Positions 45,701-57,465 of a stretch of 64,000 nucleotides of DNA are shown piece after piece (position 1 is the first letter of the stretch; every line of letters begins with the position of its first letter). Under the pieces are notes generated by a model. The model was not told the DNA's origin, did no database searches, and worked only from the letters and a program-made list of their open reading frames with translations. A program made the translations under genes and the position numbers. Source of the DNA: Heterotrichella gracilis. Its lineage: Eukaryota; Sar; Xanthophyceae; Tribonematales; Xanthonemataceae. The stretch is from assembly GCA_032358255.1 (NCBI GenBank), contig JAULBX010012210.1:124001-188000 (forward strand), read 5' to 3'.

Positions 45701-48254
45701 TCGATAAGGGGTGGTAATTTTGCCGGGCACACTGAACATTTTTACATTGTGCAATAACTTAATTGCCAATAATTGCAAATACATTTATTGCCAATAATGC
45801 AAAGAGAGCAAAGGTAATGCAAATCATGCAACAATGCAAATTCTTAACAATTAAGATTTTGCGGCGCCAACAGCTTCAGCACGTGCTATATTATTGAAAA
45901 TTGCAACGGATGCTGACTGACAGATTTGGAAGCAGTCACTGATGCTGTCTGACGGCAGTACTGGATGTGCATGTCACAATGCTTGGGCACTTTCCAAAAG
46001 CTGGTCACAGGACTGCAGTTGCCCATGTAGTGCCTGCGCTCCATTACCTGAGCAGTGCCCCATAGACGCCATGGCCCACAGCAGGCGCGCCATATGCTTA
46101 GGCCGGAACTCGTACAGGTTGAGCTTTCGCGCCTGGCAGCGCCGCTCCACCGCCGCCAGCAGGGCGCGGGCGGGGTAGCCCTGCTTGCCCAACGCCCACA
46201 GCAGCAATGACAGCTGGTGCGCAGGGAAGGTGGCGATGTTGCTCACTGCGTGCGCCTCCAGGGTTTTCATGCAGGCTTTTGACAGCGGCTGGCCCAGCAT
46301 GGCGTATGCGGCTGCTACCTCGGCCAAATCTGCTGCATTGAAGCTGCCCACTCGCGCGTGGATGGCTTGCATGCAGGCCTGCATGAGGTCTGGGCACTGG
46401 TGCCGCAGCGTTGCAAAGCCACCCACAAGGTTCGCAAGCTCCTGCGGCTTGAAAGCCTTCAGCTGCCTCACCGCTGTGGCTGCAGTGCCATCAAGCAGTG
46501 CACTGGGGGCATGCTGCATCTGCCCCAAGCTCCACACGATGTTTGACATGGCCTGTGGGGCCAAATCGTCGAGGTGACACTCCAGCTCCGCTGTCAGTGC
46601 TGCAAGGGCAGGCGCGGTGGGGGTGTAGCGCAGCCGGCCAAACGCCCACATGACCATGGAAAGGTGCTGCGCGGTCATGGACTCCATCACCCCTGCGTCC
46701 GTCAGCAGCACGCTGCAGATGGTGTCCAGCAGGGGCTTGCAAGGGAAGCCTAGCTTGGCTGAGGCCCACACCAGGTTGGCCATGGAGGCTGCTGGCAAAC
46801 CATCGAACCAGTTGGGCTGCAATGCGTAGGCTGCCACCGCTGCCAGCAGGTTGTGGTTGCGGTAGCCCAGCTTGGCGAAAGCCCACATGCCATGGCAGAC
46901 GCCCTGAAGAGAGCAGGTCCATCAGCTTGCAAGGCAGATGCAATTGAAGGCCAGTGGTGAGTGATACCAAGAGTTGCGGTCTAGGTGCAAGTGTGAACTA
47001 TTCCTGGCTTGCAAAGCATCCAGCGCACGTACCGTTTTAGGCAGCTCATGCAATAGCTCCTCCATGCACACCGCCAGCTGCTCCAGCACGTGCGGCGCCA
47101 CCCCGCCCCTCATCCATGCCAAGCTGACCAGCACCGAGCTGAACTCCTTGGCGGAGAAGAGGGGGGCTGATTCAACCACGAGCTCTCCAAGCATGGCAAA
47201 CCCCGGGTGCTTCTTGGCACGCACCACCTCCTGTGGTTTTACTGAGCGTAGAAGCCTTGCCAGCTGAGTGACGCAGGTGGTTGTGTTGACCTCGTTGAAG
47301 CAACTGCCTGCTGCAACAACCAAGTCTAGGAGGCTGCCAGTGCTGGCAGTGGCAAGGATCTCACTGCAAGGCAAATGTCAAGCGTTGTTGAAAACAGTTG
47401 ACAGCGGTGTTGAGGGTCAATGAGTCCTGCTTCTGACTGTGGTTACCTGTTCATGCGCTTGTATGCGGCGGTGGGTAGTGAGCGGCGCCGCTTCTGCTGG
47501 CTATGCCTGTCAACCTGTGTGCGTTGCATGTGAGGTGAGCAGGTCAATCCCGCAATCCCGCAGCAACACAGTCTGTGCCAGCAACATGGGCAGGTGCAAA
47601 CTGAGTGTGTCCGTGCCTTGGTGGTTGACGAGGCAGGAACCCAGTTGTTGAACTCCACTGTCTGTTGCACACCGTAACTGTGGTTTGCGTACCCATCCTC
47701 GCGCGAAACAAAGTCCTGCACACCAAAGGGGGCGTGTGAGGTTGGAACAGCAGCAGTACTAGAGTGGCAGGCCCCACCCTTTGGCCTAGAGGGGCCGAAA
47801 CCCACGCATAATGCAATTGACTTACCTCTAAGTCGAAAAAGTCCTCCCCGTCATAGTCCAAAGGTGAGATGGGCAGTGTGACTGTGATGGTCCTTCCACG
47901 AGAGGTGGTCTGGCTCAGCTTGAACTGCACAAAATAGGATGGGTAAGCACAAGTTGCCACCACAAGATGGGTCACCGCAAGTCCCCGCCCAAGCAGCAGA
48001 ATAGTGCAACCACATACCTGCAGAGAAGAAGCAGTCCCCAAGTCTTGTGTGGCACACACCACGCTGCAGCTCCTCCTCCCACTTGACCTGCCACACAAAA
48101 GCATGTTAGGGTTGCAACCGCATTGCCCATGTGCTGCACACACCACATATGTATGTAAAGCTCACCTTGCAGAACCGCCGCTGCTCCTGCGGAAGAGACG
48201 AGCTGTGGCCTGGGCCTGGAGCTCGCACCGAGAGCTGCAACTTGCTATGTCCAT
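42744..48254 (-). CDS. RAP-domain helical-repeat protein, predicted organellar RNA factor
   Basis: Twelve exons join in phase to 1121 aa: 48254-48166, 48087-48018, 47924-47826, 47715-47447, 47363-47033, 46903-46048, 45684-45459, 45176-44981, 44715-44536, 44347-44142, 43829-43643, 43400-42744. The N-terminus is rich in Ser, Arg and Ala (MDIASCSSRCELQAQATARL...), like a chloroplast transit peptide. The body has many repeats of the FASTK/OPR-related type with the core L(S/A)xxxWAxxxL, for example SMANLVWASAKLGFPCKPLL, LSMVMWAFGRLRYTPTAPAL, LSLLLWALGKQGYPARALL, LSMITWAFATLEHHPGQLL, LSNLVFAYAKLGCPHPGLF and AVNLLWAYAHSGI. The C-terminus is a RAP domain (about residues 1050-1110: VDLYMVAGKGRRVGVLV, then FVQRLLEQRCAAMAVVHRGD). 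In algae and apicomplexans such proteins bind and stabilise or process specific organelle transcripts. Exon 4 includes a low-complexity Cys-rich stretch and may hide an extra intron. Confidence 0.85.
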
Positions 48255-48872
48255 GACTGCGCGTTTTAGCTCAAGGTGCATGCATGGCCGCGCAGAGCGA
48301 GTGAAGGTGCGCTGGCTTGCCAGCAGGTGCCAGGAGCAACGTCGTTAGTTGCAAACACAACGCTTGCACTCGTGCCCGAAAGCTGTCAAGCAACAAAGGT
48401 GGAAGGGCAGGTTGTGGCCGACACCCTCCTCCTCCCCTCCCGCCACGTCATATCACGTGGGCGACTTACCCCCCGCTCCACATATATGTATTATATATTT
48501 GTGTCATATGCATGCATGCAAAACCTTTGCGGCCTAGTAACAAAGACGCTCTAAGCGGCGCCACAGTCGTATACTGCGATAGCTGGTTGTTTAAATCTTT
48601 GTTCAGCGCTGCGGCTATGCCCACGTCCCACCGAAATCAAGTTACTTCGCCGCCCACTTTGCTTTGCTGGCCACTCCAGAACCAAACCTGCACCCACAAC
48701 CTGTAGATTGCTTTTTACTACCCCGTGTCCCTGAGGGCTTATCTCGTCGGTACATATTGGGGGTGCTGCATACCTGTAGACCGAGGATAGATATTGGGCT
48801 GGCGAAACAGTGGAACCAGGAATGGGCACACACTAGCACACCTCTGTGAACCTGCCCAGGCAGAGAGTGACC
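48255..48872. promoter_or_regulatory. Divergent spacer between RAP-domain and GPN3 genes
   Basis: This 618-bp head-to-head region has an AT-rich block with TATATATG-like sequence and a TGCATGCATGCA run (about 48480-48521). No coding exon is supported. Confidence 0.4.
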
Positions 48873-50707
48873 ATGGGGAAGTTTGCACAGCTAGTCATCG
48901 GCCCAGCTGGTAGCGGGAAGGTGTGTGGGAACTGTCACTGTAGTGCTTTATCCGCAGCCAACTGGGTTGACAAGCTGGTTGCCCTGGTGTCGTCGCCTAG
49001 TAGCATGGACGCACCTGTCCAAGTGCTTACAGCCCTCTTGTATGTGCAGTCTACCTATTGTGATACCCTGCACCAGCATTGTGAAGCCATCGGCAGGACA
49101 GTACACATAGTAAATTTAGGTAAGTGTGCAAGCCACTAGTGCGCTCCTTTTGAACCATTCTCAACTTTCAATTGTGCACACCATCAAGATGTGTGTTGCT
49201 TTGCAATCCTACTGTGCAATGCTCATTGCAAGATACCTGCAATAATGCCACTTGCACACCTATTGTGCGTGGCATCATGGCCGCAGTGTTGTTGCTTGTT
49301 GCACCACTGTTCATACAGCTGCACTGCCCGTTACAGACCCAGCAGCTGAGCACTTCAACTACCCAGTCTCCATTGACATTCGGGATCTGGTGACGCTGGA
49401 TGATGTGATGGAGGAGATGAACTTGGGTCCTAATGGGTGAGTTGTGCAAATTATGGGTTGGGCACTGGAGTGCTTATTGGCCTAGACACGACCTCCCTAT
49501 ACCAATCGAAAGACCGTTGAAAACGCAAGAAGCTGATGCTTGTTACCGCTGCGCAGTGGCCTCATGTACTGCATGCAATTCATGGAGGAGAGCCTCGAGG
49601 AGTGGCTTGGTGAGGAATTTGAGGTATGGCTGGATAATGGTTTATGAATTTCAGATTTCACATGTGATCCTCTGCTTGCTTGGAATTTGGCTATGTGCAT
49701 GCTGCCAACGATTTCTATCCCTTTGTATTCCCCAACCGCCCTTGGCAGGTGCATTGCCTTGCGCACCGTGTGGCCGCCAACCTGTCTGCAATTTTGCACT
49801 GCATAATGATGGGCGCATTCTTAAGGGAGCACCATGCGCAGGGGTATGGCGAGGATGACTACCTGGTGTTCGATTGCCCTGGCCAAATAGAGCTGTATTC
49901 TCATGTGACTGCCTTCCGGACCCTGGTGGACTACCTCAAGAATGATGGCTGGAGGGTGTGTGCCGTGTACTGCTTGGACTCTCAGTTCATTTCCGAGGTC
50001 CCCAAGTTCATTGCTGGCTCCCTTCAAGCGCTGGCTGCAATGGTTCACCTGGAGCTGCCACACGTGAACGTGCTTACAAAGATGGATTTGTGTCAGAACA
50101 AGGTGTGGTTTGTGCATGCGCTTTGTGCGTTTGGTATGCGGTGGGTTGTTGGCTGTGGTGTAAGAGTTGGGTCAACTTTTTTCTGCAGAAAGAGCTGGAG
50201 GATTTCCTTTTTCCTGATGCCAGAGAATTAGCAGAAGGATTGCAAGAGAGCACCCCCGCACGCTTCAGGGGCCTCAACCAAGCGGTACGCGTACGCTTAT
50301 GTGTGCTTGCACCGCATGGCATCAAGCTTGGAAGCATACCTTTGCAGCTGACTTGGGAATGGCAAATGAGCGTTGGCATTGTTACAAATTTCCTAGCCAG
50401 CTCCATTGTGCGCAGGTGGCAGGGCTAGTAGATGAGTATGGTATGGTGAGCTTTCTACCGTTGGATATCACTAACGAGGAAAGGTATGCAACATATGAGC
50501 ATCTGCCACTGTGCGTGTTTTCATGCTCGACGAGGTGTCCATACAATAATGCATATACATGCGACCAAATGTCATGCTCACGGAAGCCTTCTTTTGTGCA
50601 GCATTGAAGCTGTATTGTACAACATTGACATGTCCATCCAGTACGGCGAAGATCTTGATGTGAAAATTCGCGATCTGGATGAGGAGAATGATACATATGA
50701 CATCTGA
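48873..50707 (+). CDS. GPN3: GPN-loop GTPase 3
   Basis: This is a cytoplasmic GTPase that with GPN1/GPN2 helps assemble and import RNA polymerase II (known for the family). Eight exons (48873-48920, 49050-49119, 49337-49436, 49557-49623, 49842-50102, 50189-50284, 50416-50483, 50602-50707) give 271 aa, close to the usual length. Motifs in order: G1 GPAGSGKST (residues 10-18, split by intron 1), [14 protein letters not shown], the Gly-Pro-Asn loop (MNLGPNGG), [14 protein letters not shown]3 [27 protein letters not shown] (G4) and [12 protein letters not shown]. The C-terminal [14 protein letters not shown] matches GPN3 rather than GPN1 or GPN2. Nothing is missing. Confidence 0.95.
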
Positions 50708-51738
50708 CATATCAAAAGGGCTGGACAGCAGAGTAACGCCCCGCTGGGTCGCGGCGTGGAGGGGCAATTAAACCAAGCGCGCGCTGGATGGTGATTCCTG
50801 CCATCGTTTGTGCAGGGAATCTAATGTTGCAGCGCCATTGCAGCTACCTTGTGTGGATATCATATACCACATTGGGCATCAGCTGCCTCAGATCTGCTGG
50901 TCGAGCTGCAATGTGGTACAGGCTAGATAAACTACCAGGACTGAGGAGACAGGCATAAATCACTCACTGAGTGCAGCTCGCGAGTCGCGTTTCACATTGT
51001 TCAGAGCTCTAGCAGCTCAGGTCTATCTATTGACTTACGACAAGCCAGACAGAATTATCAGAGCTGACCTGTGATTTCAAGTCATGTGATTATTGCCAAT
51101 GAGTCAACGCATGCCATGTTGAACCAACGTATCATCACTGATCACCAGAATGATGCTGGAAATTTACTATGCAAATCGATATCATGTGACACACTGTATC
51201 AATATTAATTAACATCAAAGTGTACGCCCTCGGCTCAAGGCTTGTTTGTTGTTGGACTCCATGGTGTGGCCCCTGTGGGCGCCCACTGTGACAGGGGACG
51301 TGCATTCCAGTTTTTTCGACTGTGACACGCGTGCCGCGGTGGGAAAATATAGTTTACGGTAACTGTGACATGATGTAATCAACTCAAAACTGCTGAAATT
51401 TAATGCAAATGGTATCGAAAATTAGCAGAATGCTTGCTTGCTGTCAGTGACAGCATGCCGCATGCTGTCAGCAAGGCTAAAAAACAGGTCTCAAATGGCA
51501 GCAACCGTTGTAGTGACTGCTGTGCAGCATGCACTGCAGCAGTACGCCTCATGATCAACCCGGGAGTTCCATTATAATTGGTTAGACTTAACCTAAGAAC
51601 TAATCAATTGATGAAATTTATTGTGTCAAGTTATTTGAGTCAAGTAGCGCTGATTGCAAAATCTTCACGTGTGCAAATTCTGAGTCACTGATGGACTGCA
51701 TTATACCATTCCCTGACAATCCACTGGATTTTAGGGCA
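50708..51738. other. Gene-free convergent spacer, AT-rich with short palindromes
   Basis: About 1.03 kb lies between two convergent genes with no exon seen. It is AT-rich, with TTAATTAA near 51207-51214 and several short interrupted inverted repeats, for example CAGCATGCCGCATGCTG at about 51452-51468 within a CTTGCTGTCAGTGACAGCATGC context. In character it resembles the spacer at 5224-6297, though I see no clear sequence copy between them. Confidence 0.45.
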
Positions 51739-54700
51739 TCATGCATCAATGTGATCATCCCCGTCTTCTGTCACTTCCACAAGCGGAGTAAGCGGAGTGA
51801 TTTCTTCATCTGACTCTGAATGCTCATGGCTGTAGATTGGGGAAATTCCTTTGGTGCTACGCAGCGGCATTGCATCAATAACCTCGCAGTCTTCCTCTAT
51901 TTCACACACGTAGTGCCGCGCGTTTCTGGAAGGCTGTGCTTCAGGGAATTTCATCTCAGCATCCTCCGCTAGAGGCTGGGGCTCAAGAGGTGCCGTTGGA
52001 TATGCACCCTCTGTTGCAGATGTTGCCACAATCTGATGCTGTGATGCAACTGCTGCTGCTCCAGCCTTCCTGTATGTTGAGCTGTCCTCAGAAAATGTGC
52101 CTTTGGGGTTGTCTGCGCTGGAAGGGAACTGATAGTGTGGCAACGGGCCACCCTCCTCATCTGCGTTGGATTCCAGCTCAGACGTTGCATCACTGTACTG
52201 CCGGGTCCTCGAACGCCTGGTGTACAGTACCTGCAGACGTTAAAAAAAGAAAGCACATTAGTTGCAATTGTAGCAGCAACAGGTGGCCCAGGATGTGCTT
52301 TGCATTATAGATGCAGCCTGCAACATGGTGGCAAACATCGTACGTCAAAATGACAGCGCTCCCTTCCTTTGTAAAGGTTTCACTATGCTGAAACTTTATC
52401 AAATGGAATGGTCATGCAGGGCATTCCTTTGCTTACCCCAAGAAGTACGACGACAAGCAGCGCAACCACGCCAGCGCAGATCCCTACAATGACGCCTGTG
52501 CTGATGCTGCTGCTGCTCCCCCCGGTGGCGCTAGCAGCGTTGTCAGTAGCAGGAGGAGGTGCGGTCACTTGAAGAGGAGGAGAGTACATGACTGGAGGAG
52601 ATTGCGCTGTCTTGTAAGGTACAGTGCCCTGCAGCATTCAACAGCCAGTGAGCCTTATTTTGCATCTATCACATGATACTGTGGACAGCATGGAGGAAAA
52701 ACAAGGCATGTGATTTTCACGTGGTGGTTGTCATTCGCACTATCAACAATGCGCACAGCAGTTATGATGTGTGAGGGTGCTTACCCCTTGGACAGTGACT
52801 GCTGTTGGGGTTCCAGTCACGCCAGCTTCCTTCATCATGGCTGACAGCTCCCCATTGCTTGCAGCCGTGCTGAGTTTCTTAGATGTTGCTGCTGGAGAAG
52901 CAGTATCAATTTCACTTTGCACGAGCAGTGCACTGCCCTGCACAGCCAGAGCCACCCAGTAAGTTTTCGAATCGAGCAAATGCACTGCATGAGGCTGAGT
53001 CATGACCAACAAATGATGTACATTGGGAATTGTTTTTGGGGGGGGGAGAGGGGAAGGGGGAGCTTGAAGGTTCGGATCAAATTGTAAACCCTGAACCCTA
53101 AACAATCTACATGTATTTGGCTGCAATTTAATTTATTGAAATAGATTGCAGCCCAAACTAGTTCAGTTGGTTGATGAACAAATTGCAGGAGATCTGGAAG
53201 CTTGAAGCGTTTACCTGAAGCCTCCTTCGCCCCGCCTTAGCTGATGGCACCTCAGAGACACTAGTGATGGTGACGTTCTCGGGAGGGACATCAGCCACTG
53301 CTGCCAGGGTCTTGACATATGGCACCATGTCGTGCAGGAGGAATTGCCCCTGGTTCACGCCTGCAAGCATATGATGCAAATATTCAGAATGACAGTTGCA
53401 TGCATGGCAGGTAAACATTCTTTCAATTCAAAATAACTTTTCATGCAATTATAAATGTTGTAACTGTACCTTGAAGGGTCATGCCAAACTTGACAGAGTC
53501 AGGTACTGGGGAGGCAGCTGGTGCTGGAACTGGGGTTTTGGCCACAGGTGTAGGTGCCACCACCACAGCAGGAGCAGGAGCAGCGTGCAGAGCTACGTGG
53601 GGCTTATGAGCCAGAAGCGCATCCTCTGTAGGTGCCGCTGCAATCTTGACTGTTGCCAATGGCTTGGAATCGTACTTGTACGCCCCGGGGATGGTGCTGT
53701 CTGGTTTTGGGACTGGTGTCGTGTTCAAGTCAAATGACAGGATGCCAGGGCTACGGATACGCATGTCGCAGGTGGAGACTCCAGACGTTGCTGCATGGAT
53801 GGATATGTACCTCCCTGGCAGCCCGCAGGAAACTGTCGCACGCTGCCCCTTGATGAATTCCGGTTGCTGCATGAAAAATTCAGCGTTTAGTAGACAAAAT
53901 GGAAGTTTACCGGCATCCACCACAATGGCACATTTTACAGAACACGTCATGATAATAATGCTGAGATAGGCTTTGACATGTTCAAGTCTCAAACAGAGAA
54001 GTCAAAGCATTTTGCAGCACATATCATAAAAATATCGAGTGGACATGAAGCAACACAAGAGGGCAGATTCGATGCTTACCGCGCAGATTGGGTTATGTGA
54101 GCCACCGTCCACTGGGCTGTCGCCAACGTGAATGCTGACATTGCTGGTCATGCCCGGAAGGACCTCAACGTACTCTATGTATGTCCCATACAGCTGCAAA
54201 GCACATGGAGACGTCAAAAACAGCACATGGAGATGTCAAAAACATTCTGTAATGCTATTCTGCTGTATCGTGAATGTGGACGCATGGGCAGTGGATCGAG
54301 AATATGCTCAGAGTCATCTGAATTTCATGCAATATAAGCTGAAGTCAGGTTAAGCAAACAGCTTATGAGCCGCTGTGTTTGTACAGTGATGCTGCAAGGC
54401 CAATCAAGAGTACGTTGCCTGCCATGTATAATGCAACAGCACTCACCCTCAATTCCAACATGAACCACTGGTCTAACTCCTGGAGGGTAGTTGCACACGT
54501 CTTGCAGCTGGTGTCAATGGCAGCAGTGGCGCCAAAATGGTCATCTGCCTTGGGCATGAGGCGCGTGGTGGACTGTGTCAATTTGACATCCATCCGGAAG
54601 AGGGCACCTGCAGAATGTGTGAAGGTGCGTTAGACTTTTGGCATCCCAGGTTGAATGCCATGATTTTGTTAAAGATTGCCTGGGTGTGGCGACAGTTATT

Positions 54701-57465
54701 ACCGCTGTTACCCACACAGGATGTCCCAGTTGTTGCGCAATGCCGTGTCTGGTTTGCAAGGCACAGTATTCTTTTGACTGGCAAGCTTAATTTGTATGTA
54801 CAACCTACCGCATGTAGTCGTCTGGGGAAGCGCAGGCCTTTTTTCAGGGCAGTAGAAGTGACTGGCGGTGGGGTTGTAGCTCTTGGGGATTGTGCAAACC
54901 CCCGATGCGTCCTGGCAAAAACCATTTGACATGGCGTTGCCTTGCTGCATGCAGTGGCAGGAGCAGCTCTGTGGATCCCATACACCCTGTCCGCAATGTT
55001 GACTTGGGCACTGCATGGACTTTGCTGCGACCTGGTTTGTGGGTTCGACTGTGCGTGGGCTGCAGGTCAAGACAGATTCCAGTCCTCTGGCTGGGACTGG
55101 GTTCTTCATCCAGGCCAGGAGTTGCTGCAAGACACAATGAAGCAATCAGCAACCAAACTTGTCCCATCACCTTGCATGGCATGTATTGCAGCATAGTGAC
55201 ACACATTGTGATGCATTCTGCAAGGTGCAGGAGAGCATGGTGGTTAGGGGGGAATCGCCTAACCATGGGATTGTTTTGGAACCACGTGATTATCAGTCAT
55301 CAGCAATGCAGAATACATGCTGAGTATCGGCTGGTCCTTACCTGGGCAGTTACAGCATACACGTTGGGCTGTTCAAGGGCCCATGCCAGGAATGCATTCA
55401 TGTGATCCACGCGCGCTGGATCCGCCATGAGCCATGCAGCATGCACGAAGACACCCAGGGGTGCGCGGTTGGTGTTGTAGTTGAAGTCAAACTGGGTCTT
55501 GTAAACATCCAACGGGTCTCCATTGGGGTCCATTTCGGTCAGCACCCTGCCGGCCTGGTCGTTGAGGGACCACATGGGTACCTCCCACATGCCGGGGTAG
55601 GATTCACTTGCATCACACACACCTGCACACATGTGTACAGCAGCAGGGTCAGACAGTGCACCACATTTTGGCAGCGCTGGCGTCATTCCACTTCAAAGAA
55701 GTACTAAGAACACGCCACTGGAGTGTGACGTACCTGTTCCGCTCCTGCAATCCTGTGGAATGCCATGGTCCATGGTGTAGGGGAACAGCCTGCTGGCCAG
55801 GTTTGGGGAGGTGGCGCTGGGGACGCTTTCCGAGATGGAGGAATCATACTTGAACCCCCAGTCGTATAGCAGCTGGCGCTGCTGTGGGCTGTGGCTAAGG
55901 TATGGAGCCCTGGCAAAAGGGAAAGAAGGCTAAGAGGGAATGACAAGTAGCGGGGGGGTTATTCAAGTTGGTAAAAGAATACCAAGCTTATATTTCTTTA
56001 ATTGCAAAGTATTGGTGTGCAAAGCCCTGGAGTCAGTCAGGCACAGCAACATATTATACCTGAGGTGCATCCCTTGCCCACATGGAACATATCTAGCCTG
56101 CATGAACGAATTGTTGTATTGCTATGCACACGGTAATATATTCGCACCTGAAGCCCTGAACGTCTTCCAGTGGGATCCTGGCAGTTTCGTTGAGCCACAG
56201 CTTGGCGCCCATGATTTCTGTCACGTTGGCGCCTGGCACGTGGTGCAACGTGTGGGTGGCAATCTCGTGGTTGGCCAGCCACAGCTGGTGCACCAGGTCT
56301 GGGTCTGTGTTGGCCACTGACACAAACCATGTGGCAGGAATGCGGCATCCATTGGGGTTGCTGCAAACAGGCATCATGGATTGGTAACAGTGCCGTGAAG
56401 CGCACATGGCAGGCAACAAACTAGCTGCAGCAGAGCGGTGCTACATGTTGTAGAACTATGTGGTCGGGCATGTATGAGGGTTCGCGCAATAAGACAGAGA
56501 AGCACGTGCACCCGTCTAGTGTGAAGGTTGAAAGCATACAGCAGACCAACTCCCACTGAGCAGACCTACATGCAGCGCCCCTGCTGGATGGTTTCAGGAT
56601 CTCACCTGTGTGATGACAAAACCTGCTGCATGGCTGGCTCTGTCAGGGGGGTCACAGCATCATCCACAGTGATGAGAATGAACTGTGGCGTATCTCCCTT
56701 GGGCAGCTTGCCAGGTGCAGTTTGAGATGGGCACAAGCAGGTTGGTGCTTCATCGCAAGAGGCAGGGCACCCTGCATGCAAGTGGGACAGGTATACAGTG
56801 TCAGTGCGCTAAAATACGGAATGGTTTGTTGATCGCTCACATATGTGGTCGAGTGCAACAGCAACAGAAGTGACACTTCTGAAGTGACACTCCTGCCACA
56901 TGTCAGACAAGTAATTGAAAGGTACATGGCAATGTGATATAGCAGATATATCAGTGATATTCTCTGCTGCCGCAACCTGCGCACCTGACGGAGGTGACTC
57001 AGTGACCACAGCGACTGGCAAGGTTGCAGTGTCGGTCTGGGAGACTTTCTGGTCCACAAAAGTCGGCTGCACCTCTATATTTGGCTTAGGATCAGGGACT
57101 GGTGTGCCCTTTGGTTGTTTCGTCACTGTTGGTTTGGCTGGATGCACAGTGCCTTGAGTCACATTTGGCGCTGGCTGCAGCTTTCCAGGTGCCTTTGAGG
57201 TAGGGGACAGAGGTGGGGACCGGGTGGTGGCTGCTTTTGCTGGAACTGCCGCTGCCTTGGCTGGCTTTGTGCTGGTGGTTGCAGTCACGACACTTGGATT
57301 CTTTGCTTTGATTAGGGAGTCAATGATGGTCCCAAAGGTGACAGTGCCTGTGGCGGGCAGCCCCGCCTGGGCAGCACTTGCCCTCGCGCTTGTTGGAGGA
57401 GGGTTAGCGCAGAGAAGGAAGCAGAGCAGTGCCACTGCTGCGGCTGTTTTGTGTCGGGTTATCAT
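51739..57465 (-). CDS. Membrane-anchored modular polysaccharide (chitin-type) deacetylase
   Basis: Thirteen exons join in phase to 1095 aa: 57465-56985, 56771-56606, 56360-56148, 55909-55734, 55622-55342, 55124-54809, 54607-54447, 54193-54080, 53866-53470, 53360-53215, 52937-52785, 52628-52437, 52230-51739. In order it has a signal peptide (AAAVALLCFLLCANPPPTSA); a Pro/Lys/Thr-rich linker; a Cys-rich knob (CPASCDEAPTCLCP); and a NodB deacetylase domain (about residues 185-440) with motif 1 ITVDDAV, motif 2 HEIATHTLHH, motif 3 RAPY, YDSSI and GVFVHAAW. The metal-binding Asp and His are all present. A second Cys-rich region, several beta-rich extracellular segments and a Pro-rich stalk follow, then a membrane helix (GVIVGICAGVVALLVVVLLG, about 920-940) and an acidic tail of about 155 residues. 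It likely de-N-acetylates a cell-wall or matrix polymer outside the cell. The ORF extends upstream of the chosen ATG; I chose it for the signal peptide. Confidence 0.85.
53037..53103. repeat. Purine tract next to degenerate telomere-like repeat in intron
   Basis: A G/A-rich tract (about 53037-53062) is followed by AAACCCTGAACCCTAAAC (53085-53103), a degenerate plant-type telomere unit pair. It lies within an intron of the deacetylase gene (53214-52938 on the minus strand). Confidence 0.55.
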
